In this document: positions 23,333 through 32,137 of the stretch, piece after piece | Numbering within the stretch: the first letter of the stretch is position 1 | Layout of the letters: every line of letters begins with the position of its first letter | Source of the DNA: Mycosynbacter sp964593465 | GTDB taxonomy: Bacteria > Patescibacteriota > Saccharimonadia > Saccharimonadales > Saccharimonadaceae | Assembly (NCBI GenBank): GCA_964593465.1 | Contig: CAZQJY010000007.1 | Coordinates: 1-59,838 of the forward strand | Reading direction: 5' to 3' | DNA length: 59,838 bases | Notes under the pieces: generated by a model | The model's database searches: none | Told to the model about the DNA's origin: nothing | What the model saw: only the letters and a program-made list of their open reading frames with translations | Position numbers and translations under genes: made by a program

Positions 23333-23608
23333 CTATTCTGAGAACGGATTGATACGACCTGTAGGGAGTGTGATGGATACGTTAGGATCATCACTTGTAT
23401 GGAGTTTGTCGATTTTTTCACGAGTCTGCTTATCAAAATTACTCGATACACCCTCTTTGATCTCAGCATTGCTTGGGTCGCTTGACGACATGAGTATGTT
23501 GTACGAAAGATACACACTTGCACCAAGCACGAACGAAGCGAGAGTGATAAGTATCACAAGACTATATCGGACGATAAACTTCTCTACTGGGTTTATTGGC
23601 TTGCTCAT
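23333..23608 (-). CDS. Small single-pass membrane protein in pil operon
   Basis: 91 residues: N-terminal helix (about 14-38) and a short polar exported region ending RINPFSE. Overlaps the pilO stop by 4 nt (ATGA-type), so it is translationally coupled to pilO. By position and topology it could take the place of PilP, but PilP is a lipoprotein and no lipobox cysteine is present here, so no orthology is claimed. Confidence 0.7.
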   Translation of the reverse strand: MSKPINPVEKFIVRYSLVILITLASFVLGASVYLSYNILMSSSDPSNAEIKEGVSSNFDKQTREKIDKLHTSDDPNVSITLPTGRINPFSE

Positions 23609-24258
23609 GACTGTTTATACACCTGTATGGTTAAATTTGATGGGGCAACGCCGCTAGCGCCATCTTGACCAGTGGAGCGCGACAATGTAAGGCCCTGAAG
23701 TTCCATGTGTAAGAGGTTACCCTCTAGTAGCGCGAGGAAAGTATAGAGAGACTCATAGGATGCGCCTACGCCAAGGTCGATAGTGACAGTGAGAGGAGTA
23801 ACTCCAGAGGGTAGGGCTGGACCTTGAGCGGCAGGAGTTCCTGTGGCAGCTGCTGGTTGGCTGGGTGTAGCAGCACCATTGGGTGCAGCGGTCGTATTGT
23901 CTTCGAAGGCATAGCCTGTGATTGTGATACCGGCTTTGTTGGCATAGGCTGTGATATCATTGATGATTTGATTTTGGTATTGGTAGGGATTGGACTTATC
24001 GGCAATAATCTTTTGGGATTTTTCGACTGTCGTACGTTGTGTTTTGAGTACAGTATTGATGTTCTCGAGTTCGTGAAGTGTCTTTTCATCGGATGAGGCA
24101 ATTGATACTGCGGAGGACACATCTTTGCCATAGTTTGATATAACGTGCTGTCCAGCAAAGATTAAGCCAACTTGTAGTAGTACGACGGCTACGACAGCCG
24201 CAAACAGTACGATGCGTAGCTTGGTGGCTGTAAGGTTGCCTGGTAGGACGTTCGTCAT
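23605..24258 (-). CDS. pilO: Pilus alignment protein PilO-like
   Basis: 217 residues. Bitopic: N-terminal helix (about 15-37), a coiled-coil (about 45-90), then a low-complexity Ala/Pro/Thr linker (about 120-150) and a ferredoxin-like PilO fold with VTIDLGVGASYESLYTFLALLEG and the final strand NLTIQVYK. Partners PilN in the inner-membrane alignment complex that joins PilM and the motor to the fibre. Overlaps pilN by 4 nt. The Ala/Pro-rich insertion is unusual for the family. Confidence 0.85.
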   Translation of the reverse strand: MTNVLPGNLTATKLRIVLFAAVVAVVLLQVGLIFAGQHVISNYGKDVSSAVSIASSDEKTLHELENINTVLKTQRTTVEKSQKIIADKSNPYQYQNQIINDITAYANKAGITITGYAFEDNTTAAPNGAATPSQPAAATGTPAAQGPALPSGVTPLTVTIDLGVGASYESLYTFLALLEGNLLHMELQGLTLSRSTGQDGASGVAPSNLTIQVYKQS

Positions 24259-24845
24259 TTCGTAGCCTCCTTATCTTCGGAGGTAAATAGGGTTTTTTCT
24301 AGAGAAAGGCTTAGGCTAATCTGTACAGGATAGGCTGATGGTACATCATCGCTGGGCTGTTGGCTTTGCAGACTAACAATCGTGATGTTCGATGCGACAC
24401 CTGCCTTTTCTAAGGAGCCTTTAATAGCCAATGCGGCCTCCATGGTCTTGGCGGCAATTGAGAGGGTGATGGGCTGCGCTGTTGTTGTGGAGTTGAGGTC
24501 AAGTGATTCGAGAACTGTGCCTGCAGGTAAGGCACTGGCAATTTTGTGGAGAGCAGTAGTATACGATAGTTGACTAGCAAAAATAGCCTTTGCAGTTGAC
24601 AGGTTGTTCGAGTACTGTTTAGCTTCATCCTCTGTCTGTTTGAGCTGAGCAATCCTCTGTTTGCTTGCGGCAGATGATGCAATGCTTTGTGCTTCAGTTG
24701 TTTTCATCATGATGTATATACTGATATAGATCATTGCTATGAGTCCGAGCACAATACTCGCACCTATGAGGTATGTCATCAGAATAGAGTTGTGCCTTGA
24801 TGCACGGAGTTGTTTGCTGGTTTGGGGTGGAAGGAGATTAATCAT
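24255..24845 (-). CDS. pilN: Pilus alignment protein PilN-like
   Basis: 196 residues from the chosen ATG. The N-terminus MINLLPPQ is the hallmark of PilN: this cytoplasmic peptide binds PilM. Then one membrane helix (about 25-48), a coiled-coil, and a small extracytoplasmic domain with LPAGTVLESLDLN. A longer in-frame start exists about 100 nt upstream but lies inside pilM; the ATG at 24845 is preceded by AGGTG and gives the conserved PilN N-terminus. Ten nt separate it from the pilM stop. Confidence 0.9.
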   Translation of the reverse strand: MINLLPPQTSKQLRASRHNSILMTYLIGASIVLGLIAMIYISIYIMMKTTEAQSIASSAASKQRIAQLKQTEDEAKQYSNNLSTAKAIFASQLSYTTALHKIASALPAGTVLESLDLNSTTTAQPITLSIAAKTMEAALAIKGSLEKAGVASNITIVSLQSQQPSDDVPSAYPVQISLSLSLEKTLFTSEDKEATK

Positions 24846-24855
24846 ACTTTTGCAC

Positions 24856-25905
24856 CTACCATATATCCTTATGAGTAAGTCCTGCGAGTCCTGCAACGGT
24901 GATATAGCGTGGACGGAATTGCTTGGCTGGCTCTGGCAGTTCGCCAAAATTCAAACTTTGCCAGGGGCTTGCTACGCGAGATGGTACAAGTAGGTCGTTA
25001 GTAAAGTATTCGCCAATGCCAGGCATGTTACTGCCGCCGCCAACAATGAGTAGTTGCTCTAGCTTGCGATCACCGGAGATACGCTCATTGTAGTAGCGCA
25101 TGACGCGTCGTATTTCTGATGTGATATGCTGTAGGTTTGGTTCGACTGCGGCAGTGATCTTTTTTTGACGCGGGCCCGGACTCAGACCGTTGAGCACTTT
25201 GAGTTGATGGGCGTTTTCAAGTGCGACACCTAGCTTTTTGGCGATATCGAGTGTGAATGTGCTGCCGCCAACAGTTGTGCCACCAGTGACACGAATTGCC
25301 TTGTCGAGTACAGCAATATCCGTGTTGGCAGGACCAATATCAACAACGACAGTTGGTAGCTCTGCGCCTTCAGTGGATTGCAGGAGGCGTGCGATGGAGT
25401 TGATACCTGGCTCGATGGCATTAACGGAAAGTCCTACAGATTGAGCGGCTGCAAGTACATTATCAACCATTACTTGCGGTACGGCGGCCATGATGATAGT
25501 GAGTGAATCATTGGATCGCTCGATGATTTCGTAGTCGACATAAAGTAGCGCGAGAGGGATAGGAACGTATTGACCTACCTCTAGCTCAACTGCTTCTTGG
25601 AGGTTTTTCTCGGCTGTTTTGGGTACTGTAAATGCACGAGCGTATGTTTTGGAAGTAGGGATGCTGATGACTGCTTGGGTGCTGCCGATTGTACCGATGA
25701 TTTTGTCAGAAAATAGGGATTTGAGTTGTTGTTCGAGATAAGGACCGCCCTTTTCGAACATTTTGTTCATTTTCGCGGCATCGACATCAATAGCGCCATA
25801 ACCTAGGACGAGCTGTTTTTCGGGGTTGACAGACATCACCTTGATTTCGGTGGTGCTAATGTCTAGGCCGATAAGTGATTTGTCTTTATAAAAAAGTTTT
25901 CCCAT
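24856..25905 (-). CDS. pilM: Pilus assembly actin-like ATPase PilM
   Basis: 349 residues, normal length. Cytoplasmic actin-fold protein that binds the PilN peptide and links the alignment complex to the motor. Phosphate loops LIGLDISTTEIKV and VVVDIGPANTDIAVL, and an adenosine-motif LLIVGGGSNMPGIGEY, are visible, as is the SHS2 subdomain (VELEVGQYVPIP). It follows pilC after 63 nt. TATAGT about 40 nt upstream may be an internal promoter. Confidence 0.95.
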   Translation of the reverse strand: MGKLFYKDKSLIGLDISTTEIKVMSVNPEKQLVLGYGAIDVDAAKMNKMFEKGGPYLEQQLKSLFSDKIIGTIGSTQAVISIPTSKTYARAFTVPKTAEKNLQEAVELEVGQYVPIPLALLYVDYEIIERSNDSLTIIMAAVPQVMVDNVLAAAQSVGLSVNAIEPGINSIARLLQSTEGAELPTVVVDIGPANTDIAVLDKAIRVTGGTTVGGSTFTLDIAKKLGVALENAHQLKVLNGLSPGPRQKKITAAVEPNLQHITSEIRRVMRYYNERISGDRKLEQLLIVGGGSNMPGIGEYFTNDLLVPSRVASPWQSLNFGELPEPAKQFRPRYITVAGLAGLTHKDIW

Positions 25906-25968
25906 GAGCTGTCCATGTTATTCTGACACCACTATAGCATAAAGCTTATGGTTATGACTAGTGTTAAG

Positions 25969-27189
25969 TTACCCTTGAATATTCTGCGAAATACTAGCAA
26001 TAGGACCCATGACGCTGGCGGCAATAAGTCCCACCATCGAACCCATCATCACAATCATGACTGGCTCAATGATAGAGCTGATACCATCGATAGCAACATC
26101 GACTTCTTCTTCGTAAAAATCGGCCACTTTGATGAGTACTTGATCTGTTTGTCCGGTTTCTTCACCAACAGAGAGCATCTGTGTGAGAATAGATGGGAAG
26201 AGGTCCTCATGCTTGGCGATGATATTTGAAAGCGGTTCACCATTCTGGACGGCATCTGCTGCCTGCATAAGTGCGTCTTCGTAGACACCGTTGCCGATTG
26301 CACGTGCGGTGACTGTAATTGCTTCAACAACAGACACGCCAGCACCGATGAGTGAAGAATAGGTGCGCGCAAAGCGGGCAACGGCGACTTTTTTGACGAT
26401 ACCATTAATGGGTGGTATTTTGAGGATAATTGTGTGAAAATTACGCTTACCCACTGGAGTCTTGAGATAACGGAGTAGCCCGAATACGCCGCCTACAAGG
26501 GCAGGAATCCATATAAACCAATAGCCAAGCAAAAACGCACTAATGCCTAGCATGATCTGCGTAAGCATTGGCAGCTCCGCATCTGGTCCACCTAGGTCGG
26601 TGATAATCTTGCCGATTTGTGGGATAACAAAAATCATGAGGCCAAAAAACGCGCCTATAGTAATGACAACAAGCACCATTGGGTATGACATAGCACTTTT
26701 AACCTTTTTGCGAATAGTAGCATTTTTCTCCTGTTGCGTAGCAAGACGCTTGAGGATATCGTCAAGGATACCGGCTGTCTCACCGGCACGCACCATATTG
26801 ACATAGACATCGCTGAATACAGAGGGATGTTTTGCTAGCGCATCTCCAAAGCCACTTCCCCCTTCAATATCTGTTGTGATGGCACTGAGAGTCTTCTGAA
26901 ATACAGGATTTTCGGCATGTTCTCCGAGTGAGTTAAGTGAGCGCAGGAGCGGTACGCCTGCGCTAATCATTGCACTGAGTTGACGCGTAAAAATCACAAG
27001 CTCGTCAGATTTGACGCCACCACCAAGCTTGAGACTAAAGCCTTTTTTTGCTTCCTTGACAGTGATAGGAGTGAGTTTTTGTCGGCCGAGTGATGCAATA
27101 GCCTCTTCGCGGGAAGATACTTCTATTGTACCCGTAACTACTCTAGTCGGGTCATTCGATGGCGAGGCGGTATAGTTAAAAGCAGTCAT
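25969..27189 (-). CDS. pilC: Type IV pilus inner-membrane platform PilC
   Basis: 406 residues, normal length. Platform on which the PilB motor turns or pushes during pilin polymerisation. Two repeated GspF domains: FTRQLSAMISAGVPLLRSL (about 68) and ARTYSSLIGAGVSVVEAI (about 270). Three membrane helices and the end motif EPVMIVMMGSMVGLIAASVMGPI are visible. Its ATG follows the pilB stop by 1 nt. Confidence 0.97.
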   Translation of the reverse strand: MTAFNYTASPSNDPTRVVTGTIEVSSREEAIASLGRQKLTPITVKEAKKGFSLKLGGGVKSDELVIFTRQLSAMISAGVPLLRSLNSLGEHAENPVFQKTLSAITTDIEGGSGFGDALAKHPSVFSDVYVNMVRAGETAGILDDILKRLATQQEKNATIRKKVKSAMSYPMVLVVITIGAFFGLMIFVIPQIGKIITDLGGPDAELPMLTQIMLGISAFLLGYWFIWIPALVGGVFGLLRYLKTPVGKRNFHTIILKIPPINGIVKKVAVARFARTYSSLIGAGVSVVEAITVTARAIGNGVYEDALMQAADAVQNGEPLSNIIAKHEDLFPSILTQMLSVGEETGQTDQVLIKVADFYEEEVDVAIDGISSIIEPVMIVMMGSMVGLIAASVMGPIASISQNIQG

Positions 27190-27190
27190 A

Positions 27191-28969
27191 TTATTCCTTT
27201 GTTACTCTCAGTACTTCTTCTATAGTTGTTTCACCGCGCAATGCTTTGATGAGACCATCAGACTGCATCGTCACCATTCCTTCGGCAATTGCAGCATCTT
27301 GGATTTCGTTACTAGTGGCATTGGCAGTGATCATTTTTTGGACGGATAGCGAAATACCAAGTACTTCATAGATGCCTACGCGGCCTTTGTAGCCGCCATG
27401 TGCACCATCTTCGTTGTCGTCGTCTTTGGCGCGCCATAAAAACTTGATACCATTTTCATCTGTAGCAAGTGGTGCATCACCACCAATACCCATGGCCACG
27501 GCTTGCTTTTCGAGCTCGTGGATGCGAGCGAATGTCTGACCTTCACGTAGGTGGAAGAGTCCTGTGACGTATTTTTTCTCTTCTTCGCTTGGTACATACT
27601 GCTCGCGTGTCTGGTAGCGAAGTCGACGCACGAGGCGCTGACCCACCACAGCTTTGACAGTACTGGCGATAAGGAATGGCTCAATACCCATATCGAGTAA
27701 ACGTGGTAAGCAGGTGGCAGCGTTGTTGGTGTGAAGTGTGCTAAATACCAAGTGCCCGGTGAGCGCGGCCTGCACGCCCAAGTTGGCAGTTTCGCCGTCA
27801 CGAATCTCACCTACCATAATGATATTTGGGTCTTGACGTAGGAGTGCGCGCAGGCCGCTGGCAAAAGTCATACCGGCCTTGGCATTGGTCTGCGTCTGAT
27901 TGACACCAGGAATTTTGTACTCCACAGGGTCTTCGATGGTAGAAATGTTGACGTCTGGTGTGTTCATGCGACTTAATACGCTAAACAAGCTGGTGGATTT
28001 ACCAGAACCTGTCGGTCCTGTGACGAGAATCATACCGTTTGGCTCTTCGAGCGCAGCGTTGATGGTGTCGAGAGCTTTGCCCCAGTAACCTAGTTTTTCT
28101 AGTGGCAGAGCCTCATTTGATTCGTTGAGTACACGCATGACAATCTTCTCGCCATCAGTGATAGGCAATGTACTAACACGAAATGCGAATTGCCTGCCAC
28201 CGAGTTTTATCTTGAAGCGGCCGTCTTGCGGTACGCGTCGTTCGTCGATTTTGAGATTGGAGAGGATTTTGACACGGCTTACAAGCGCGTTAGAGATGTT
28301 TTTTGGCAGGCGATTGACTTCTTTGAGGACACCATCGACACGGTAGCGTACTTGGATGAATCCTTCGCGTGGCTCGATGTGGATATCTGATGCGCCGGAG
28401 CGTATAGCGTATTCGAGTAGTAAGTTAACAGTTTTGGCGATTGGTGAGTCTTCGGCCACATCCTCATCTCGCACAGCTTCGCTTTTGGTGTCTTCGGACT
28501 GAATGCTGATAACTTCACCTAACTCGCTTTCAACATCGGTGCGATAGGCATCTAGTGCATTGATGATAGATTCGTGGGGTGAGACGTAGATTTTTGTATT
28601 TGTGCCAATCTGTTTCTGTAAAAAGCTAATTGCTTCGACATCGTCGGGATCTTCCATGGCGAGGTGCAGCAACCCATCATCATCAATTTGGAAAATGATG
28701 GCATTGTATTGCTTGGCGATATGCTCAGGGATTTTCTTGAGTGCAATGTCAGGGATTTTTTTAGGGTCGAGTTCGACGTAAGGTATCTTTGTATAGCTGG
28801 CAAAAAGTTTAGTAATTGCCTCATCTGTGAGGAGCTCGTGTTTTGTCGCCAGTGTCTGCATAGGGACACGCGTCTTCTCACTCTCTTTTTTGAGAGCATC
28901 TATTTGTTCTTGGTTGAGCGCATTATCTATGCCCACCATAGCCAGAAATGTAGTATCTGAAATATGCAT
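27191..28969 (-). CDS. pilB: Type IV pilus extension ATPase PilB
   Basis: 592 residues. Hexameric cytoplasmic motor. N-terminal MshEN-type domain (about 1-150), then the T2SE ATPase core: ASDIHIEP, Walker A GPTGSGKST (about 320), Asp box STIEDPVE, Walker B IIMVGEIRD, His box TGHLVFSTLHTNNA. The tetracysteine zinc motif that usually follows RLVRRL in PilB/GspE is absent: the region reads RYQTREQYVPSEEE with no Cys. An insertion with DDDNEDGAHGG precedes the usual GRVGIYEVL segment. First gene of the pil operon; TATACT lies 14 nt before its ATG, divergent from tsaE. Confidence 0.97.
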   Translation of the reverse strand: MHISDTTFLAMVGIDNALNQEQIDALKKESEKTRVPMQTLATKHELLTDEAITKLFASYTKIPYVELDPKKIPDIALKKIPEHIAKQYNAIIFQIDDDGLLHLAMEDPDDVEAISFLQKQIGTNTKIYVSPHESIINALDAYRTDVESELGEVISIQSEDTKSEAVRDEDVAEDSPIAKTVNLLLEYAIRSGASDIHIEPREGFIQVRYRVDGVLKEVNRLPKNISNALVSRVKILSNLKIDERRVPQDGRFKIKLGGRQFAFRVSTLPITDGEKIVMRVLNESNEALPLEKLGYWGKALDTINAALEEPNGMILVTGPTGSGKSTSLFSVLSRMNTPDVNISTIEDPVEYKIPGVNQTQTNAKAGMTFASGLRALLRQDPNIIMVGEIRDGETANLGVQAALTGHLVFSTLHTNNAATCLPRLLDMGIEPFLIASTVKAVVGQRLVRRLRYQTREQYVPSEEEKKYVTGLFHLREGQTFARIHELEKQAVAMGIGGDAPLATDENGIKFLWRAKDDDNEDGAHGGYKGRVGIYEVLGISLSVQKMITANATSNEIQDAAIAEGMVTMQSDGLIKALRGETTIEEVLRVTKE

Positions 28970-29042
28970 ATTGCTTACGCTCTAGTATACCTATTTGCTG
29001 CTGTTTTGACTAGTATAATGTGTCGTCTTATAATAGGTCTCA

Positions 29043-29498
29043 ATGATAATTAGTTCACTCCAAGACATGATGGCATTTGGCAGTAAAATTGCTACTTCTT
29101 TGCATGGTGGTGAAATCTTTGAACTGGTGGGTGATGTCGGCGCCGGTAAGACGACATTTACGCGTGGCTTGGCTGAGGGTATGGGTGTTACAGATGCTGT
29201 GCAAAGCCCTACTTTTACCATTAGTCGTGAGTATAAAGCGGCAGATGGTTTGCGACTGGTGCATTATGATTTTTATAGATTAGGCGAAGCGGGGATTATG
29301 GCCGATGAACTTGCAGAGTCACTAGCAGACCCCAAATCAGTAGTGGTGATAGAGTGGGCAGAGACTGTCGCATCGGTGTTGCCGGATGATCGTGTGACAC
29401 TACGTATAGAATTAGTAGCTGATGATGAAGATGCACGGAACGTCTTGTGGCATACTAGCGGCGCAGTTTCTAATAAGCTTATGGAGGGCATGGAGTGA
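29043..29498 (+). CDS. tsaE: tRNA t6A biosynthesis ATPase TsaE
   Basis: 151 residues, normal length. P-loop ATPase that works with TsaB/TsaD to add threonylcarbamoyl to A37 of ANN-decoding tRNAs. Walker A GDVGAGKTTF (about 38), switch QSPTFTISREY, and HYDFYRLGEAG are family signatures; VVVIEWAE is Walker B-like. TATAAT ends 8 nt before the ATG (leaderless). The end overlaps tsaB by 4 nt. Confidence 0.97.
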   Translation: MIISSLQDMMAFGSKIATSLHGGEIFELVGDVGAGKTTFTRGLAEGMGVTDAVQSPTFTISREYKAADGLRLVHYDFYRLGEAGIMADELAESLADPKSVVVIEWAETVASVLPDDRVTLRIELVADDEDARNVLWHTSGAVSNKLMEGME

Positions 29499-29881
29499 TA
29501 CTACTACTTGATACATCGACTCCAGAATGTCGAGTTATACTTACACACGAGGGTGAGCAACATGAGTATACATGGCAGGCAGATCGTGAATTGGCAAAAG
29601 GACTACTAAGATTTATTGTTGATACGCTCACTGCACACAATATGACTATTACGGAGCTCTCGGGCATGGGTGTGTTGCGTGGGCCAGGTAGCTTCACAGG
29701 GCTGCGAATTGGTATCACAACGCTGAATACGATTGCTGACAGTAAAGATATACCTATCGTGGGCGCAATTGGCGATGATTGGCAGGCAGTAGCGCTTGAT
29801 AAGCTGGCTGCGGGTGAAAACGACCGAATTGTATTGCCGGAATACGGACGCGAGGCACGTATTACGACACCACGTAAATAG
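29495..29881 (+). CDS. tsaB: Short TsaB (YeaZ)-like protein
   Basis: 128 residues, against about 220 for ordinary TsaB. The N-terminal ASKHA lobe is intact, with LLLDTSTPECRV and the conserved GPGSFTGLRIG. The second lobe is reduced to about 30 residues, so the protein ends where the C-terminal domain would begin. The stop is followed by unrelated sequence, with no sign of a frameshifted remainder. TsaB is the scaffold for TsaD and TsaE; the N-terminal lobe is the part that contacts TsaD. Overlaps tsaE by 4 nt. tsaD is not in the window. Confidence 0.88.
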   Translation: MILLLDTSTPECRVILTHEGEQHEYTWQADRELAKGLLRFIVDTLTAHNMTITELSGMGVLRGPGSFTGLRIGITTLNTIADSKDIPIVGAIGDDWQAVALDKLAAGENDRIVLPEYGREARITTPRK

Positions 29882-30057
29882 CCTTGCACTTTTGCAGGGA
29901 AGAGGGCTACAATAGAATCAGCTTCTGATTTATTTTAAAAGCAATTGATTTACTGAATAACTGATTTCTGCACCAGGGCCCGATAAAGGGTTACAGCAAC
30001 CACTCCGAGTGACATAAGACACCGTAACCAGGGGTCAGCAGGAGAAAGGAAGGATAT
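29882..30057 (+). promoter_or_regulatory. Long structured leader of RNase Y mRNA
   Basis: A -10-like TACAAT near 29910 is followed by about 140 nt without a gene up to the rny ATG. The second half can fold: GGTTAC pairs with GTAACC, enclosing CACT-CCG-AGTG; CCC-GATAAA-GGG is a further hairpin; CTGC pairs with GCAG outside. AGGAGAAAGGAAGG provides ribosome-binding sequence. No known riboswitch class recognised. RNase Y autocontrol through its leader is conceivable. Confidence 0.4.
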
Positions 30058-31566
30058 ATGATAGAGATTCTTGCCGCAGCGGTAGGAGTTCTTTTTGGCG
30101 CGGGTGGTGCTATTGGGTATGAGCGTAGCCAAAAGGCAAAAGCCAAACGTACAAGTGAGCATACGGTAGCCAAGGCCGAAAAAGAAGCAAATAGTATTGT
30201 ACTCAAGGCGCAAGACAAAGCGATTGAGATTACCGATGCTGCCAAAAAAGAAGAGGCCACGCTTCGTAAAGAGATCAAAAAGACCGAAGAGCGTCTACTT
30301 GATCGCGAAACAAGTCTTGATCGCAAGCTCGATGAGCTTGATAAGCGTGCCGAAAAACTGCGCGCAGGCGAAGATGAAATCGAAAAACTCAAGAGCGAGA
30401 TTCGCGAGATTCGCGGTCGTCAGCAAGAAAAGCTAGAAAAAATCGCCAAGCTGAAAAAAGAAGATGCCGCGGAAAAGCTAATGGAGATGACCGAGCGTGA
30501 TATCAAAAATGACTTGCTCGGATTAGTAAGCAAACTACAGAGCGATGCGCAAGAAGATGCCGAGGAGCGTGCGCAAACAATTCTACTTACTGCTATGGAA
30601 CGTATGAGCAGTGAAGTGACTGCTGAGCGTACCGTGACGGCACTTAAGCTTACAGATGATGAGATGAAAGGTCGTATCATCGGTAAGGAAGGTCGCAATA
30701 TTCAGGCTATCCAGCGTGAAACAGGTGTAGATGTATTAGTAGACGATACACCAGGTATGGTGGTGCTTAGTAGCTTTGACCCAATTCGCCGCCAGATTGC
30801 ACGCGTGACGATGGAGATGCTCATGAAAGACGGACGTATCCACCCAGGTCGTATCGAAGAAGTAGTTGCAAAAGCTAAAAAACAGATCGACAAAGAGATC
30901 AAACAAGCTGGTGAAGATGCCGCTCGCGAAGTGGGTGTGGTGGGTATACCAAAAGAAATGCTACGACTGCTCGGTGAGCTAAAATTCCGTACTAGTTACG
31001 GCCAAAACGTATTGAAACATAGCACTGAGATGGCACTCATCGCAGGTATGATTGCTGATGAGATTGGTGCAGACATACGCACTGTGAAGATGGCAACGCT
31101 TCTGCATGATGTGGGCAAAGCCGTATCACATAAGGTAGAGGGCAAGCACCACCATGTTGGTGCCGAACTCGCACGTAAATATGGCATGAAAGAAGAAGTC
31201 GTGCATGCTATCGAAGCACATCATGACGACATTGAAGCGACTACACCGGAAGCGCTCGTGGTACGCGTAGTTGACGCAGCCAGCGCAGCTCGCCCAGGCG
31301 CACGTAATATTAGTGCTGAAAACTTTGCTGAACGCATGCGTGACCTTGAAAACGTTGCCACGAGCTTCAAAGGTATTGACAAGGCCTATGCTATCTCAGC
31401 TGGCCGCGAAGTCCGTGTGATTGTGAGTCCCAAGACGGTCGACGATCTCAGTGCTATCAAGCTTGCTCGTGATATCGCAACTAAGATAGAAAGTACTATG
31501 CAGTATCCTGGCACCATCAAAGTCAACGTAATCCGCGAGACGCGTGCCATTGAGTTCGCCAAGTAA
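30058..31566 (+). CDS. rny: Ribonuclease Y
   Basis: 502 residues, normal length. Membrane-anchored endoribonuclease that starts bulk mRNA decay. N-terminal helix (about 3-20), a long charged coiled coil (about 25-190), KH domain with RIIGKEGRNIQ (about 207) and HD domain with LLHDVGK and HHHVGAELARK. The final segment TIKVNVIRETRAIEFAK is the family end. The ATG is preceded by a purine-rich SD and a long leader. The Nudix gene overlaps its last 23 nt. Confidence 0.98.
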   Translation: MIEILAAAVGVLFGAGGAIGYERSQKAKAKRTSEHTVAKAEKEANSIVLKAQDKAIEITDAAKKEEATLRKEIKKTEERLLDRETSLDRKLDELDKRAEKLRAGEDEIEKLKSEIREIRGRQQEKLEKIAKLKKEDAAEKLMEMTERDIKNDLLGLVSKLQSDAQEDAEERAQTILLTAMERMSSEVTAERTVTALKLTDDEMKGRIIGKEGRNIQAIQRETGVDVLVDDTPGMVVLSSFDPIRRQIARVTMEMLMKDGRIHPGRIEEVVAKAKKQIDKEIKQAGEDAAREVGVVGIPKEMLRLLGELKFRTSYGQNVLKHSTEMALIAGMIADEIGADIRTVKMATLLHDVGKAVSHKVEGKHHHVGAELARKYGMKEEVVHAIEAHHDDIEATTPEALVVRVVDAASAARPGARNISAENFAERMRDLENVATSFKGIDKAYAISAGREVRVIVSPKTVDDLSAIKLARDIATKIESTMQYPGTIKVNVIRETRAIEFAK

Positions 31567-32047
31567 CGGTTCGCTCTATGAGCGCGACAAAGTCAAAGAG
31601 TTCTTGGCGACACGCGTTGCCAGGCCATCGAGTGCAGGTGTAATCCTCGAAAATGCTGCAGGTGATGCCTTGCTACTTAAAGCACACTACAAGCCATACT
31701 GGTCGTTTCCTGGTGGTTGGGTTGAGGATGAGCAGACGCCATTGCAGGCGGGTCTGCGCGAACTGCAAGAAGAGGCAGGCATCGAACTTAGTGAGCAAGA
31801 TGTAGAGTTTGCATTCATGGTCGATCGTATTAGCGAACTGATGCATACGTATCAGTTTATGTTTCGTGCCAAAACGCTGCTCAGTGATGAATTGCTCGCA
31901 CACATCACACTGCAAACAAACGAAATTAGCGAGTGGCGTGTTGTGTCTAAAGACGCGGTGCTTACTGACATTGCTAATTATGGTGGTGCGGTAATTGCCT
32001 GGGCGTGCGACGAGCAAGGCGGCTACACTGAGCAACGCATAGGATAG
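31544..32047 (+). CDS. Nudix hydrolase
   Basis: 167 residues from a GTG start overlapping rny by 23 nt; a TTG at 31550 is an alternative. No ATG is available before the Nudix box. The box reads GGWVEDEQ...RELQEEAGIEL: the catalytic REL-EE core is present, but the upstream conserved Glu is Gln. Substrate unknown; the family hydrolyses nucleoside diphosphate derivatives. Coupling to rny suggests cotranscription. It ends before a bidirectional terminator. Confidence 0.8.
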   Translation: MPLSSPSNGSLYERDKVKEFLATRVARPSSAGVILENAAGDALLLKAHYKPYWSFPGGWVEDEQTPLQAGLRELQEEAGIELSEQDVEFAFMVDRISELMHTYQFMFRAKTLLSDELLAHITLQTNEISEWRVVSKDAVLTDIANYGGAVIAWACDEQGGYTEQRIG

Positions 32048-32084
32048 TCATTGTAGAGTACTCCGTAGCTTATCCCCGAGCAAC

Positions 32085-32116
32085 ACAAAACCCGCTTTAG
32101 TATAAGCGGGTTTTGT
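32085..32116. terminator. Bidirectional terminator
   Basis: ACAAAACCCGCTT / AAGCGGGTTTTGT inverted repeat with A-rich and T-rich flanks, between the convergent Nudix and LysM-CHAP genes. Confidence 0.85.
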
Positions 32117-32137
32117 CTATCTATTGTCTATCGAGAT

